A stretch of 64,000 bases of DNA from Plazaster borealis. Lineage: Eukaryota; Echinodermata; Asteroidea; Forcipulatida; Labidiasteridae. Under the pieces are notes generated by a model. The model was not told the DNA's origin, did no database searches, and saw nothing but the letters and a program-made list of their open reading frames with translations. The translations under genes were made by a program, and so were the position numbers. The stretch covers positions 4,273,001 through 4,337,000 of the forward strand of contig CM037463.1 of the NCBI GenBank assembly GCA_021014325.1, in the 5' to 3' direction. Of the stretch, positions 36,098 through 48,400 are shown one piece after another. Each line of letters begins with the position of its first letter. Position 1 is the stretch's first letter.

Positions 36098-39000
36098 GAT
36101 TGCAAATCTCGATAGTTCACAACTGAACACTCGTCAAAACTTTCGCTGGAATACTCCAAACTCAAGTATCACGAAATCCTTGTTAACACAATGAAGTCTC
36201 AACAAGAACAGAGCATAAAACACATTGGACCGTGTTAATGTACTCACAGCAACATGACAACACAATGTTTTTAAAATAGCGCGCGCTTTCCATTTTTCCC
36301 TGACGTCATAATGTTAACGTTCTTTTTGTAAGTGTTCCAACAACGCAAAACGCGTACGTGTTTACGCGCCAAGCATAACTGTCAGCCAATGAGGTGCCTT
36401 CTTTTTGTTTCTTCAGTGGAGGGTGTTGTTTCACCTTATGACATCATAATGCAATAAGTTAATGGACAAGAGCAACTTATCAACCTCGTTTCCATGGTTT
36501 TATAAAATCTCTGCGCAATTTCCTTAGTATGCGCACCTGTTGGTCTTTGCGTCACGCGTGCGTATCTGCTTCACGCCACATTTTTCTGCTACTTCCAGCA
36601 TACGTTTATGTGTCACCCATTTTCATCGTTCAAAAGCATTTCTTATTACAGAAACTTTTAATTCTGAGAAGACCATATTTCAAGAACGCCGTTTATAAAA
36701 GCCAAGCCCAATTAATCAACTTGTCTTGCATTAGTCATCGAAACTTACAGTGTAATTACGTTACACTTACGAACAGTGGATCACCCCACGAAATAGTGAC
36801 TGAATTGATGCGACGAGCCTCATACTTTGGAGGCTCTAACAAATATGATTTGAGTTTAATTTCTTCTATTTATATGTATTCTTTAAATAGAGTCCACCAG
36901 TCCTATTATATCTTTGGTGTTTTGACTCTTAATTGTGGCTAGTTTGGGTTGGACAGTCCCTGAAAATGCTTTTGCCGCGGCCAAGGTTGGCAAACATCAC
37001 GGCTGTGACGTTACAAAATGAAAGGGATCTGCCTAGAGTTATAACAACCTTTACTGCAAGCAAGCTTAGTTACCGGTATACAACACAGAAATACACACAC
37101 ATATATATATTGGTCGTTGGCCACCATATTGTCTATAAATTAATAGCTTTGATTGGCTATAGTTTTCCCGCTTTTTTCTGGATACCTTCCCTTAATTAAT
37201 CCTTTGCTCCTCTTTTTGCTATAAATGGATATGTTTGTGTCTGTGTTTGTTTATGCCTCTGACGAAGGTCCGGTTTGGATCGAAAGCTAAGGCCATCTCC
37301 CCTACAAATTTTATATATATTTTTTGTTTAAGGGGCGGGGTGTATTCAACCTCCCTATAGTCTGTATATCTCGAAAGGCGAATTTAAACCCCAACATATT
37401 TCGAAGCACATTTTACCTGTTATAGCTCTATCCATGACAGCAATACAGCTATTTATATTTAAAAACAGACTATGGTTTAAAATGATGTTTGAAGCTTTGC
37501 ATGGTGTAGATAATAAAGAAACTATTACCAGTAAACTTGTGGGTACAACCATTATGAAGATTTTTCTCTACTGCTCGAAACGTCAAGAATGCAATGACTC
37601 TTTTCAGAGTCAACACTCCGCCAAAAAGAGAGTTACACATGGTCAGTGGCGTAACTAGGGGGGGGGGCACGTGGCCCCCTATTTATGTCCACGCCGGATG
37701 CCCCCCCCCATTTGAAATCTTGACTTTTGAGATTTGAAAATTCCAAAGTAAAATGTTACATTTTTAAAAGCTTTAATGCGACAATTTCAATATTTTTAAA
37801 ACTATGATATTTACATTTGTCGCAGCCAATGCACTGTTTGAGTAAATGGCATAACAAGGGTGCTGAACATGGGCTTGTTTAAGAGAAATTACAAGCAGAA
37901 GTTACAGTTTTAATTGGCCAGTAGTTCACCTAGAAAAAAAATGGTGCACCCCTTGTGCCACCCTAGAATGTGACCCTACTTTCGGCGCTGCACGTGGTTG
38001 ATATCTGCAAATTCACTGAAGTATATAGGCCTATTAGTTATTTCCTAACTATTATCCATGCAGAGTGGCGAATGAAACCAACCCCAACGGAAAGATTTAT
38101 AACAATGTTTTTACAGCTTTTAAGTGACAATGGACGTATGCGTTGCCATGAAAAGTAAGACGGATGTTTGGTCGTTTTCGGTGCGCGGACTGCTGGTTAA
38201 ATGGGTCAACCGCACTCTCATAGCGTACTTTACCTTTCAGTATAGCTTGCCATCCAAATCACAAAAGGCTTTTGATATCTAAATTCCACACAAAAAATGA
38301 TAAACAAGAAGACGGGAGGGATTTTTATTTTAAATGATTACTGAACCGAATTGGTTGTTATTTACCGTTGGCATGCCAACGTCGTTCATATAGCAACGGG
38401 AGAAAGCAATTTGGGCTCAATTTTGTCAGTTAGCCGCTCGCAACAGATTTCATTTCAACAAGTCGCTTTAGAGATCGCTGGACGTGTGAACAAAATCCTT
38501 GGACAAGCTTTACGAGGAACAAAAACCCGACAATTTTCTTGACTTTTGCAGTTGATAATAAAGACACGCTGATTCGGAATCTGGAGCAAACTGCAGAGGT
38601 AAATTGTTTTTCGTTTTAGTTTTTAGCCATGTTACTTAAAATCTGTATGTTGAATGTGTTTTTCAAAGACATTTTGTCACCTTTTGACTGCCGTTTTAGC
38701 ATGGACATATTTTAGTTTGAAAAAAGAAGTGGAAGAAAGAAAAAAGAAAAAACCTGTGGGACAGTGTACACAATAGTTTCATCGCGTTTGTTGCAAGACA
38801 AACACATTAGGATACGAATCAAATCAAACTATTAGATCTGCAAGTAATTTTTTTTGTCAAATGTTTTTGTCTTCAATCAAAACTACATATCATGATGGTT
38901 TAAATGCCCATTTGATTCTTGGTACTTTTAGGTAAATTATTTATAAACATTCTCGGTAACCAAATTCGCATAAATTTATTTCATTTCATTTTAGTTTATT

Positions 39001-39439
39001 CTTTCTTTCTCAAGTACTTTACCTACAATAAATCCTTGCCTACTTTCTTCTCTTCCTCGAGTGGGCCAATTTCTATATACTAGTCCTAAAGAATTTTTAT
39101 TGAAGGAAAACTTTTATCCAACCGGGAAGCGATTGTACTGTGTTAGTTTACAATACTTCCCTTAAATACATGCCTTAAATACGCCCGGCGTTGATTTTAT
39201 TGTTCGTCGGCTATAATTTTAACAACAAGCCGCTCTGTACATCGAGATATCTCGATACTGCCGATTTCTGTATGGAATTTTGACAATATATTGATATACC
39301 AACCTTTTCTCCGATACATCGCTATGATCTTTCGAAAATTAAAATCAATAACCAAATTTGATTTTATCAGTGAGTGAAAGGAAATTTGGGGTGGCATGGG
39401 TGGCTAGTGCGTATATCGCTCGCCTCTTTCTCCTGTGTC
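36098..39439. other. spacer between the divergent kinase and SEA/EGF genes
   Basis: Should include the kinase promoter. A word run TGACGAAGGTCCGGTTTGGATCG at about 37260-37282 (shortened here to TGACGAAGGTCC) resembles retroelement-associated sequence. GGCGTAACTAGGGGGGGGG near 37650 looks repeat-derived. Around 38350-38600 a GC-richer stretch ends in a GAGGTAAAT donor-like site and could be a 5' untranslated exon of the SEA/EGF gene; this is a guess. The longest ORF (36529-36942, plus) has no recognisable features. Confidence 0.35.
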
Positions 39440-39890
39440 ACGATTTTTGAGATATTGCCGAAAAGCTGGAGCGGTTATGTCCACGCAGGAAGAATAATCT
39501 GCATTGGAATACACACTCTGAGAAGCGTTACATGACTCTGAAAATTACTGGCAATAAAATCTTACAGCAGCTTTGGATAGTATAATGCATTTTGAGAAAC
39601 TTTTCACTTCGAAGTAGGCTTACTGCGGTTATTGAAAAAGATATCACTTTTTATCCTCCAAAATTTGAATCCGGGAAGCGTTACTGCAGTAAGATTTCTC
39701 AGATTGTGTATTGTGCAGATTATTCTCCCTGCGTGGACATAACCGCTCCAGATTTTCGGCAATATTTCAAAAACACTACCACGATTTGAAATGAAATTTT
39801 CAAAGGTTAGTTTTATGGTATATCATATCTACAACTATATAGGATTGAAACAAACAGTGGGTTCCAATTACCAAACGTATACAACCCTTT
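39440..39890. mobile_element. MITE family C, copy 2, rearranged
   Basis: The right arm is normal (CCTGCGTGGACATAACCGCT, CCAAACGTATACAACCC). The left 95 bases are an inverted copy of the right arm (AGCGGTTATGTCCACGCAGG), joined to the normal left arm at GACTCTGAAAAT. It abuts family A copy 7. Confidence 0.7.
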
Positions 39891-40257
39891 AAAGGCACTG
39901 TACACGTTTGGTAATTACTCAAAATATATATTAGCATAAAAACTTACTTGGTAACGAGCAACAGAGAGCTGTTGATAGTATAAAACATTGTGAGAAACGT
40001 CTCCCTCTGAAGTAACGTAGTTTTTGAGGTAATTTCTCACTTAAATAAAAAAATACTTTTTTGCAAGAAGCCTTTTATTCCTATCTGAAAGCACACAACT
40101 TTGTACAACAAGAGTGTTTTTTCTTTCATAATTTTCTTGCAACTTCGATGACCAATTGAGCCCAAATTTTCACAGGCTTGTTATTTTATGCAAATGTTGG
40201 GATACACCAAGTGAGAACACTGGTCTTTGACAATTACCAAATGTTTTTAGTGCCTTT
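39891..40257. mobile_element. MITE family A, copy 7
   Basis: Ends AAAGGCACTGTACACGTTTGG and TTTTTAGTGCCTTTA. The centre is a decayed TTTTTTGCAAGAAG. Family C lies directly upstream. Confidence 0.85.
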
Positions 40258-41363
40258 ATGCAGGCAATTGTCTTAGAATTTCAGCAAATAAAAGATTTCA
40301 TCATATTTTTTATGACGAAATATTATCCGAGTATGTTGATTGTTCGATGAGTTTGATTTATTTGTGTGTTGCCCATACCTACCAGGTCGATGCACGTGGC
40401 CAATTTAAGTTAAACCCAAACTGAGAATTTTCAATTGGTCAATGTCCCAGAGTGCGTGGGTTGCCAATATTGTGGATTGTCCAATCACAGACAAGCGATG
40501 CCATTTACGTCACTTTACCTCCGATACTTGTTATTGCAGAGCGCACCTTGCATTACGTTGTCAAGGCACTGCGGCATAACAACATAAACACAACTATAGG
40601 ACTGTCTGATTTTAATTTCAGATTTTTAATGATTATTACATATCTTAGTACATGTTTAATCTTAATTAATTTCAAACCTTGTCGAGGCCGGTACAATTTT
40701 TTTATTTAGAATTAGCAAAAGCATAACAAAAAAATTGTTTTAATTTTAAAAAGAAACCTTTACATTTACATTTTATTTTCGCTAGAAAATACACTGACAG
40801 AGATAAACATGCTATTTTGATCAAATATCCCCCGAAAAGAAATTCCAAAGGTGATCGCAGCTTATACAAAAATATCCTTTGTGTGAGTTTTAGAAAAAGA
40901 AAAAGAAACCAACCAAAATTTTCAATTCAGTCTATGGGAGATATGATAGCAACAGCCATAATTATTTGGATGTTTTCCGAAGTTGTTTTAGCAACATTTA
41001 TTCGGTGACCATGGCGACGACCAAACAAATTCCGGAGTTCTTTTCAGGTATTTTATTCGATTATTTGCGAAAGGCTCCCCCAGGGTGATCAAAAAAGTCT
41101 GGTTGATGCTTTTGTCCGCGGACAATGTATTTTTTTCCCACCCGCAGAAATCTCATTGTTGGTTGAGATTGCAAATTCTCTGTGGACGACTATTTGTCTG
41201 TTCCTGATTGATAGTTCGAGGTCATAGAGAGATTTATGGTTTTCAGTTGATTACGGTTTTTCGCTTGAGCAACGGACTCCAAAACCGCCCCTCTGTCCTG
41301 AAGTGTATGTTCATACATTTCAAATGTCGCCTTGCTCATCTAAAGAGACACTCGAATCCCGTC
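40258..41363. other. spacer upstream of the SEA/EGF gene
   Basis: AT-rich sequence. An ATG in good context at 41010 (GACCATGGCG) runs 12 codons to a GTATTT donor in phase 1; it could be a first coding exon but no partner is identified. Otherwise nothing is recognised. Confidence 0.25.
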
Positions 41364-41378
41364 AAACGTTTGACCTTT

Positions 41379-41752
41379 AAAGGTATCGTAGCCTACACGT
41401 TTGGTAATGACTCAAACCAAAATTAGCATAAAAACTTACTTTGGTAACAGGCAACGGAGAGCTGTTGATAGTATAAAACATTGTGAGAAACGACTCCCTA
41501 AGTAACGTAGTTTTTGAGAAAGAGGTAATTTCTCACTAAAATAATAAAAACTTCTTGCAATAAGTTTTTATTCCTCATCTGAAAGCACACAAATTTGTAC
41601 AACAAGGGTGTTTTTTATTTCATCATTTTCTTGCAACTTCGATGACCAATTGAGCCCAAATTTTCACAGGCTTGTTATTTTATGCATATGTTGGGATACA
41701 CCAAGTGAGAACACTGGTCTTTGACAATTTCCAAACGTGTTCAGTGCCTTTA
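41379..41752. mobile_element. MITE family A, copy 8, with long flanking direct repeat
   Basis: Core AGGTATCGTAGCCTACACG to TCAGTGCCTTT. The 17-base word AAACGTTTGACCTTTAA is present on both sides (41364-41380 and 41752-41768). Confidence 0.85.
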
Positions 41753-41768
41753 AACGTTTGACCTTTAA

Positions 41769-42456
41769 TAACCTTTGGTGTTAACTTAAGCCTTTACGTA
41801 TGTTTAAAATAAGAAATTTCAGAAGCACTAATTTTTAAAAATATTTATCAAGAAGGCTGCAAAACTTTACCTCATCAGAAACATTTCCAACGAATAATGT
41901 TGTCATGGCAACGCTCAGGGTTCCAATTTCAAAAAGGTATTAAGCAGAAAATTATGCTTAGCACCTTTTTTATACTGAGCAAAATATTAGTAAGGAACCA
42001 GTCATAAACAGTGTACATTACATAGTAATTTTTCAGGTTACCAAGTTATGTTAAGCAGTAAGCACGTTTTCTCTGTGATAAGCAATTTGTTGTACTAGAT
42101 AAACAGAAAATCTATATAATTTTTCTAATAACATAATTTCAGGTAGTATGATTTTCTTAAAAATCAATCAAGTACAACCCATCATTAAAAAAGTGAAGGT
42201 TTTCCGAATAAAAGTAGTAATTACTGTGAAGATGCTTTTCATTTTAAAAAGTTCCTCTTCATTAAATTTGATCTCACTCAATATCAAAACTGTTTTATGC
42301 TTATAACATTGTTCTTGTTCTTTTATAAAATGGTCTCTTTTCAATCGTATAGCAAGTGTGATCGGGAACATTTGTCGAATTCCTCTTTCTATTCTTAATT
42401 ATCCACAAATTATTATATCCCATTTCCTTATCATCAGAATCAGTTTCTTGATCGAG
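41769..42456. other. 5' flank of the SEA/EGF gene first coding exon
   Basis: TTAAGCAG words near 41940-42060 suggest a decayed relative of the foldbacks at 61562-62163. An acceptor-like TTATCATCAG at 42427-42436 lies just upstream of the signal-peptide ATG, so a 5' untranslated exon probably lies further upstream. Confidence 0.4.
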
Positions 42457-45400
42457 ATGGAGGTCTGGGTTCCCTTTCTCTGCTTGGTGTGCGCCCTCAC
42501 CGTTCCAGGTATGTCCAACTTATTATATAGGAAATTGCGTTCGGATTAAACTTAATAACCAAATTTGGTTGTATAAGATCACCAATATCCTTGTATTATT
42601 TTAATCAATAAATAATGATATTACCAAATGTAAGTCATTTAATAAAATAAAAATAGTAAAACTTGTTAGTGTAATGACTCCAAATCGAAATCCAGACAAT
42701 TTCAATTGTCACAAAATCTGTGTGAATGTTGATAAAACAAAATGAAGCACAGCAACAGACGCCACGAGCTAGGTGCTTTACACTGAAAATCATAGACTCA
42801 AAATCAAGTCCTCTATTTCGTTATTTCCTTTTGTTGTTAAGTCAACAAAATAAACATAAAGCGATCTTAAAGAGCAATAGTACTGGTCAACTCTAAAAAC
42901 TCCCGGGTCAGAATTGACTCCCGGTTTGGGGTCCCAGGGGGCCTGACCCATTTCTTGGTTAAGTGTGACCCGGAAGCGTATTTCTTTTTTACACCGCAGC
43001 GAGGGGTTTTGTACTGTAACACTGTCAATTCCGTCTTGAGATATGAGACTAGGTCTAACCCTAAACCCTAACCCTGACCCTGACCCTAAACCCTAACCCT
43101 AACCCTAACCCTGACCCTGACCCTAACCCTAACCCTTACCCTGACCCTAACCCTAAACCTAACCCTTTATAGGCATAACTGTTTGTAGTCTCATCTCAAG
43201 ACAGGAATTGGCAGTATTACAGTACAAAACCCCTCGCTGCGACCCGGACTCTGTGTCAAAATGGCCCAGAAGTGGGTCGAAGTGACGCAGAATCCGAGCT
43301 AAAATCCACTTTTTTTTAAAAACAGTTTCCAGGGTCAGGCCCACTTGCACCCTGCATCCGGGTCGATTATGACAATGGATCTTTTAGAGCATAATGGAAC
43401 ACAAAATTTTGATAAAACATTAAACAATAATTCACAAAGCGTGTTGAAACTGTAGTTCGGGGAGTTAAAACCTCGTTTTCTCATTTTCTTACAGGCAGCG
43501 TAACAGCCGAGAACTGTACAACAGGTAAAGAATAAATCCTAACAATAAATAGTCAATTCTCTTTATTGGAGTGATCTTATCATTGCAATTTTAGCTCATT
43601 GTTGAATTACAATCTAATTTTTGAAACTTTAATTATCTTGCATTTCATCACCTGTCTCCTGTTCAACTAAATTTTGACCTCAAATAAGATCGGTATTATA
43701 AGTTCAAAGAAACACATAAGGAAACACATTTTGATATAACATAACAATATAACTAATGAATCATATTGAAACTGAAATAGTTTTGTTTTCATAACATGGT
43801 TCGGTGTGTGATTCTTCTACAGGTAACATTTGTTAATTTTTGTTTTATTTGTATAATTTCGATATGAGAGATAAACCGGTCCACCCACGGCTTTTTTTAA
43901 AGAATATAAATCGTTCAGTAACATCATTTGAGAGATGTATAATTATTATGTTATTATTATTTTTGTAATTGTTTCTGATTTCAGTTCCTCTGGAATTCAT
44001 AGTTCATTTTAACATCATTGAAGTCTCTAATGATACTACCCCATACGACTCCGCCTATCAGAATAGTTCTTCCAGTCAATTCATAGAGCTAAGCGCCATG
44101 GTCTGCAATGTGAGTATAACACTGAGGCCACCACTTTCAGGCAAAATACAGGATAGATGATTAGGAACTAAAGGAGAACTGGAAAAACAGTCCCGTCTGA
44201 AATATACTGTCAAAGTCGAGGAAACAGCATTTTTTTTCAAACCGAAAGTACCGTTGCTTATTTTCGATTGCCTTAATCGAGATACGTGAACGTGAATTAA
44301 AGACACTGGACACCTTTGGTAATTGTCAAAGACCAGTCTTCTCACTTGGTGTATCTCAACATATGCACAAAATAACAGCCCTGTGAAAATTTGAACTCAA
44401 TTGGTCATCGAAGTTGCGAGATAATAATGGAAGAAAAAACACCCTTGTCACACGAAGTCACACAGTTCAGATGCTTGATTTCGAGACCTCGCACGCGTGA
44501 GGTCTCGAAATGAATTCAAATATTTTACTGAGAAATTACTTTTTTCTCAAAAACGACGTTACTTCAGAGGGAGCCGTTTCTCACAATGTTTTATACTATC
44601 AACAGCTCTCCATTGATCGTTACCAAGTAAGTTTTTATGCTAACAATTATTTTGAGTAATTACCAATAGTGTCCAGTGCCTTTAAAGTTGCATGGCCCGA
44701 TTTTTCGCAGAGGAAAAATTCGGACCAAAGCATCTTTAAAGTCTTAACAAATATGAACCGTTTCTGTGCTGTATTCACCATATGTTGAACTTGCCTTAAA
44801 GGCACTGGACACGTTTGGTAAGTACTCAAAATATATATTAGCATAAAACCTTACTTGGTAACGAGCAACGGAGAGCTGTTGATAGTATAAAACGTGAGAA
44901 ACGACTCCCTCTAAAGTAACGTAGTTTTTGAGAAAGAGGTATTTCTCTCTAAAATATTTGAATCTGAACGACTTCAGGCCTGAAGCCTTTTAGGCATCTG
45001 AAAGCACATAAGTCTGTGCAACAAGGGTGTTTTTTCTATCATTATTTTCTTGCAACTTCAATGACCAATTGAGCCCAAATTTTCACGGGTTTATTATTTT
45101 ATGCATATGTTGGGATACACCAAGTGAGATTACTGGTCTTTGACAATTACCAAACGTGTCCAGTGCCTAATGAACGACTTAATCGGTAATTTATAAAATA
45201 GCCAATAAGAATCAAAGTTTATAACACACTGTCTAAGTAAAGAAAAACAAATTGAAGCCCACATAAAGGCGTGGTTGCTTCAATAACATAAGCACACAAA
45301 ATCCCTGGCGAAAAAGAATATAGTTCTTTGTTTGAAGTGAAACGGGACCACTGAAATCATTGACATTTTCACAGGTCGTTTCTTTGTCAAATTTTATAGC

Positions 45401-48400
45401 CTATGAAAGTTGAAGTCAAAATTTGCGACATTGGGGTAAAGTCGCAACATTTTAATGAAAATTGCCGTCAATATTCAAGTATTGGGGGTTCGTTTTAAAG
45501 ACATCCTTTATTTCCATTCCCACAGTCCACGAGCAACATTAACACCACATTTAACGGTACCCTGACGGAATGCAACTTGCTCAACTTTACCGAAGGCTCA
45601 AACAGTAGTATCTTCACCGAACTTAAACTAGTCTTTTCTCCAGGCGCTGACGTCACCCCTGGCAACATCGGCACTGAAGTTGTTACGTTGTTTCAAAACG
45701 TGTCCGATATAAACATCGACGAGTGCAGCGTGGATGTGACAGGTATGGCAGACCACGGGGGGCTGTTCTAGCGCGCAATTTCGCTATGTAGATAAAATGC
45801 ATAGTAAATCAGCTTTCCAGAAAAAAGTGTAAAGTGATTTTCTTTTTCATCAGGAAATTCATCCATATTATAATCCTCAAATAGTCAACAGGTCTTTGGA
45901 ACAGGGCATTGGTGGCTGGTAAATTTATTGGTCGTTTATTTGTATATTTATACCTTTTTTCATTTCAGCATGTGACTGCTTATGACAATTTTTGTAATAA
46001 ACCATTATGTATATATCATACTTGTGACGTCGAGTCCAAATGTTTTCAACCTTGAATTGTTTTTTACTAAATTAATCAGCCAGTAAAAGTTATAAAGAGT
46101 GTACAAACAATAAGTTCATATATAGAAACACATAAGGAAACACATTTTGATATAACATAAAACAATAATTCATAAAGCGTGTTGAAACTGTATTCGGGGA
46201 GTTAATAGTAAAACCTCTTTTTCTCATTTTCTTATACAGGAAGCGTAATATCCGAGGACTGTACAACAGGTAAAAAATAAATCCTAACAATAAACAGTCA
46301 ATTCTCTTTATTGATATAACATCTTATTGTTGCAATTTCAGCTCATTGTTGAATTACAATATAATCTTTGAAACTTCAAATACCTTGCATTTTATCACTG
46401 TATTGTCTCCTTTTCAACTAAATTTTGACCTCAATTTCTGGGGGGGGGGACGACACCTTTTCCTTACTGGGCAAACGAATAAAAATGACGATGATTTTCA
46501 ATTTTTATTAAAAAGTTGTTTATTTTGTTTTGTTTTGTTTTCATAACATGGTTCGTGTTCCTTTCCCGCGTCGACAGTGTGTGATTCTTATACAGGTAAC
46601 ATTTATATATTTTTGTTTGTATAATTTCGATATGAGAGATAATGGCTCTTTTAAAGGAGGCTTTAAACCTGTCAACCGACGGCTGTTTTTTTAGAATATA
46701 AATCGTTCAGTAACATCACTTGAGAGATGTTATTATTATTTGTGTAATTGTTTCTGATTTCAGTTCCTCGGAAATTCATAGTTGATTTTTTCATCATTGA
46801 AGTCTCTAATGATACTACCCCATACGACTCCGCCTATCAGAATAGTTCTTCCAGTCAATTTATGGAGCTAAGCGCCATGGTCTGCAATGTGAGTATAACA
46901 CTGAGGCCACCACTTCCAGGCAAAATAAAGGATAGGTAATCATTGGGAACTATAAATGGGAACTGGAAAAACAGTTCCGTCTGAAACACTGTCAAAGTCG
47001 AGGAAATAGCTTCTTTTTTTTCCAAAAGTACCGTTGCATATTCTCGATTGCCTTAATCGAGATACGTGAACGCAGCGGCGGCGGAACACTTTTAATAGGG
47101 GGGGGGGGGGCAATTTTTTCCGATGTATTTTATTTCCATTTGCACAACATGTAGGTACACACCGGCTATGTTGGGCTATTTTGGGGTACAAAATAGACCC
47201 ACACATTACTCTGAAGGTCTTCTGCCCGATTTTTTCCGAGGAAAAAGTCGGACCAAAGCATCTTTAAAGTCTTAACAAACATGAACCGGTTTTTTGTGTG
47301 TTGTATTCACCAAAAGTTGAACTTGCCTTACCGAGCGACGGAATCGGTAGTTTTTAAAATAGCCAATAATACACACTGTTTAAGTAAAGAAAAACAAATT
47401 GAAGCCCACATTTGATTGCTTCAACTACCCTAAGCACACAAAATCCCTGGCGAAAAAGAAATACAATCGTTCTTTGTTTGCAGTGAAACGGGACCAATAA
47501 AATCGTTTCTTTGTCAGTGAAGTTGTCAATTTTTAGCCTATGAAAGTTGAAGTCAAAATTGGCGACTTTGGGGGTAAAGGCGCAACAATAATGAACATTG
47601 TTGTCAATATTGTAGTATTGTGAGGGGTTCGTTTTAAAGACATCCTTTACTTCCATTCCCACAGTCCGTGAGCAACATTAACACCATCAACGGTACACTC
47701 TAAAAAAGAAGTGTAACAATTTGTATAGTTTTTCTGTGTAAAACTGCTGGGTAGAAATGCTGTGTAAAATGTTGTCATTTTTATTGGGTAAAACGACAAT
47801 TTTGGTTGTCACACAAGGAAAAGGTAATACAGTACCTACAATTGGGTAGGGAAGCAAATAGCATAACACCGAGGTTCAAATCACTCAAGAAGTGGGGGGA
47901 AAAATTGAACCTCAAGCAGTTTAACTTTTGCACAACAAGACAGTGGTAAGAAGTAACTGAAAATGCGGTTTTGACTCCTCCGTTGCATACAACGCGATGG
48001 AGTCCCGTACCATTGCAAAAGATTTTATAACAAAATATTTTCATATTTATACCTGATGGAGGAAGCTGAAACTTCGTTCACATAATATATTTTTTGTCAT
48101 GAACTCCATGCCTGCTGGGGTCAGAATTGTAAATTTTATCCTCGGATGACATTATTTTTGAAAATAAAGTGGAATTTGACGTCTCTATTGAACTTTCTGA
48201 ACTACACAGTTGTTTCTGGGTTAACACTATTTTTACTCAATATTGGGTAAACAATTGCACAGGACTGAGTACATTCTTAACCATCCTTATTGGGTAAATT
48301 GTTTACCCCAGCTGACAACAATGTTCCCTTCTTAACCTCTAAAAGGTAAGAATTTTACCCAATATTTGTTTACAGTTATCCCCGACGGAGTGCAACTTGC

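Larger units (their letters stand above)
43985..45742 (+). other. SEA-like module 1 (exons 43985-44109 and 45526-45742)
   Basis: The two exons encode a module of about 110 residues: [50 protein letters not shown] and [13 protein letters not shown], ending [17 protein letters not shown]. The pattern F-x-GS-x5-hydrophobic strand fits SEA domains, common next to mucin and EGF regions. The self-cleavage box (G-S-V-V-V) is not canonical. Several N-glycosylation sites are present. Confidence 0.65.

Noticed and set aside
36529..36942. 137-codon plus-strand ORF
   Set aside because: No recognisable motif, mixed composition, and in a spacer; kept only as a note.
41010..41046. ATG in good context (GACCATGGCG) with 12 codons and a phase-1 donor
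   Set aside because: Could be an alternative first exon of the SEA/EGF gene, but without a signal peptide and with no evidence of use.
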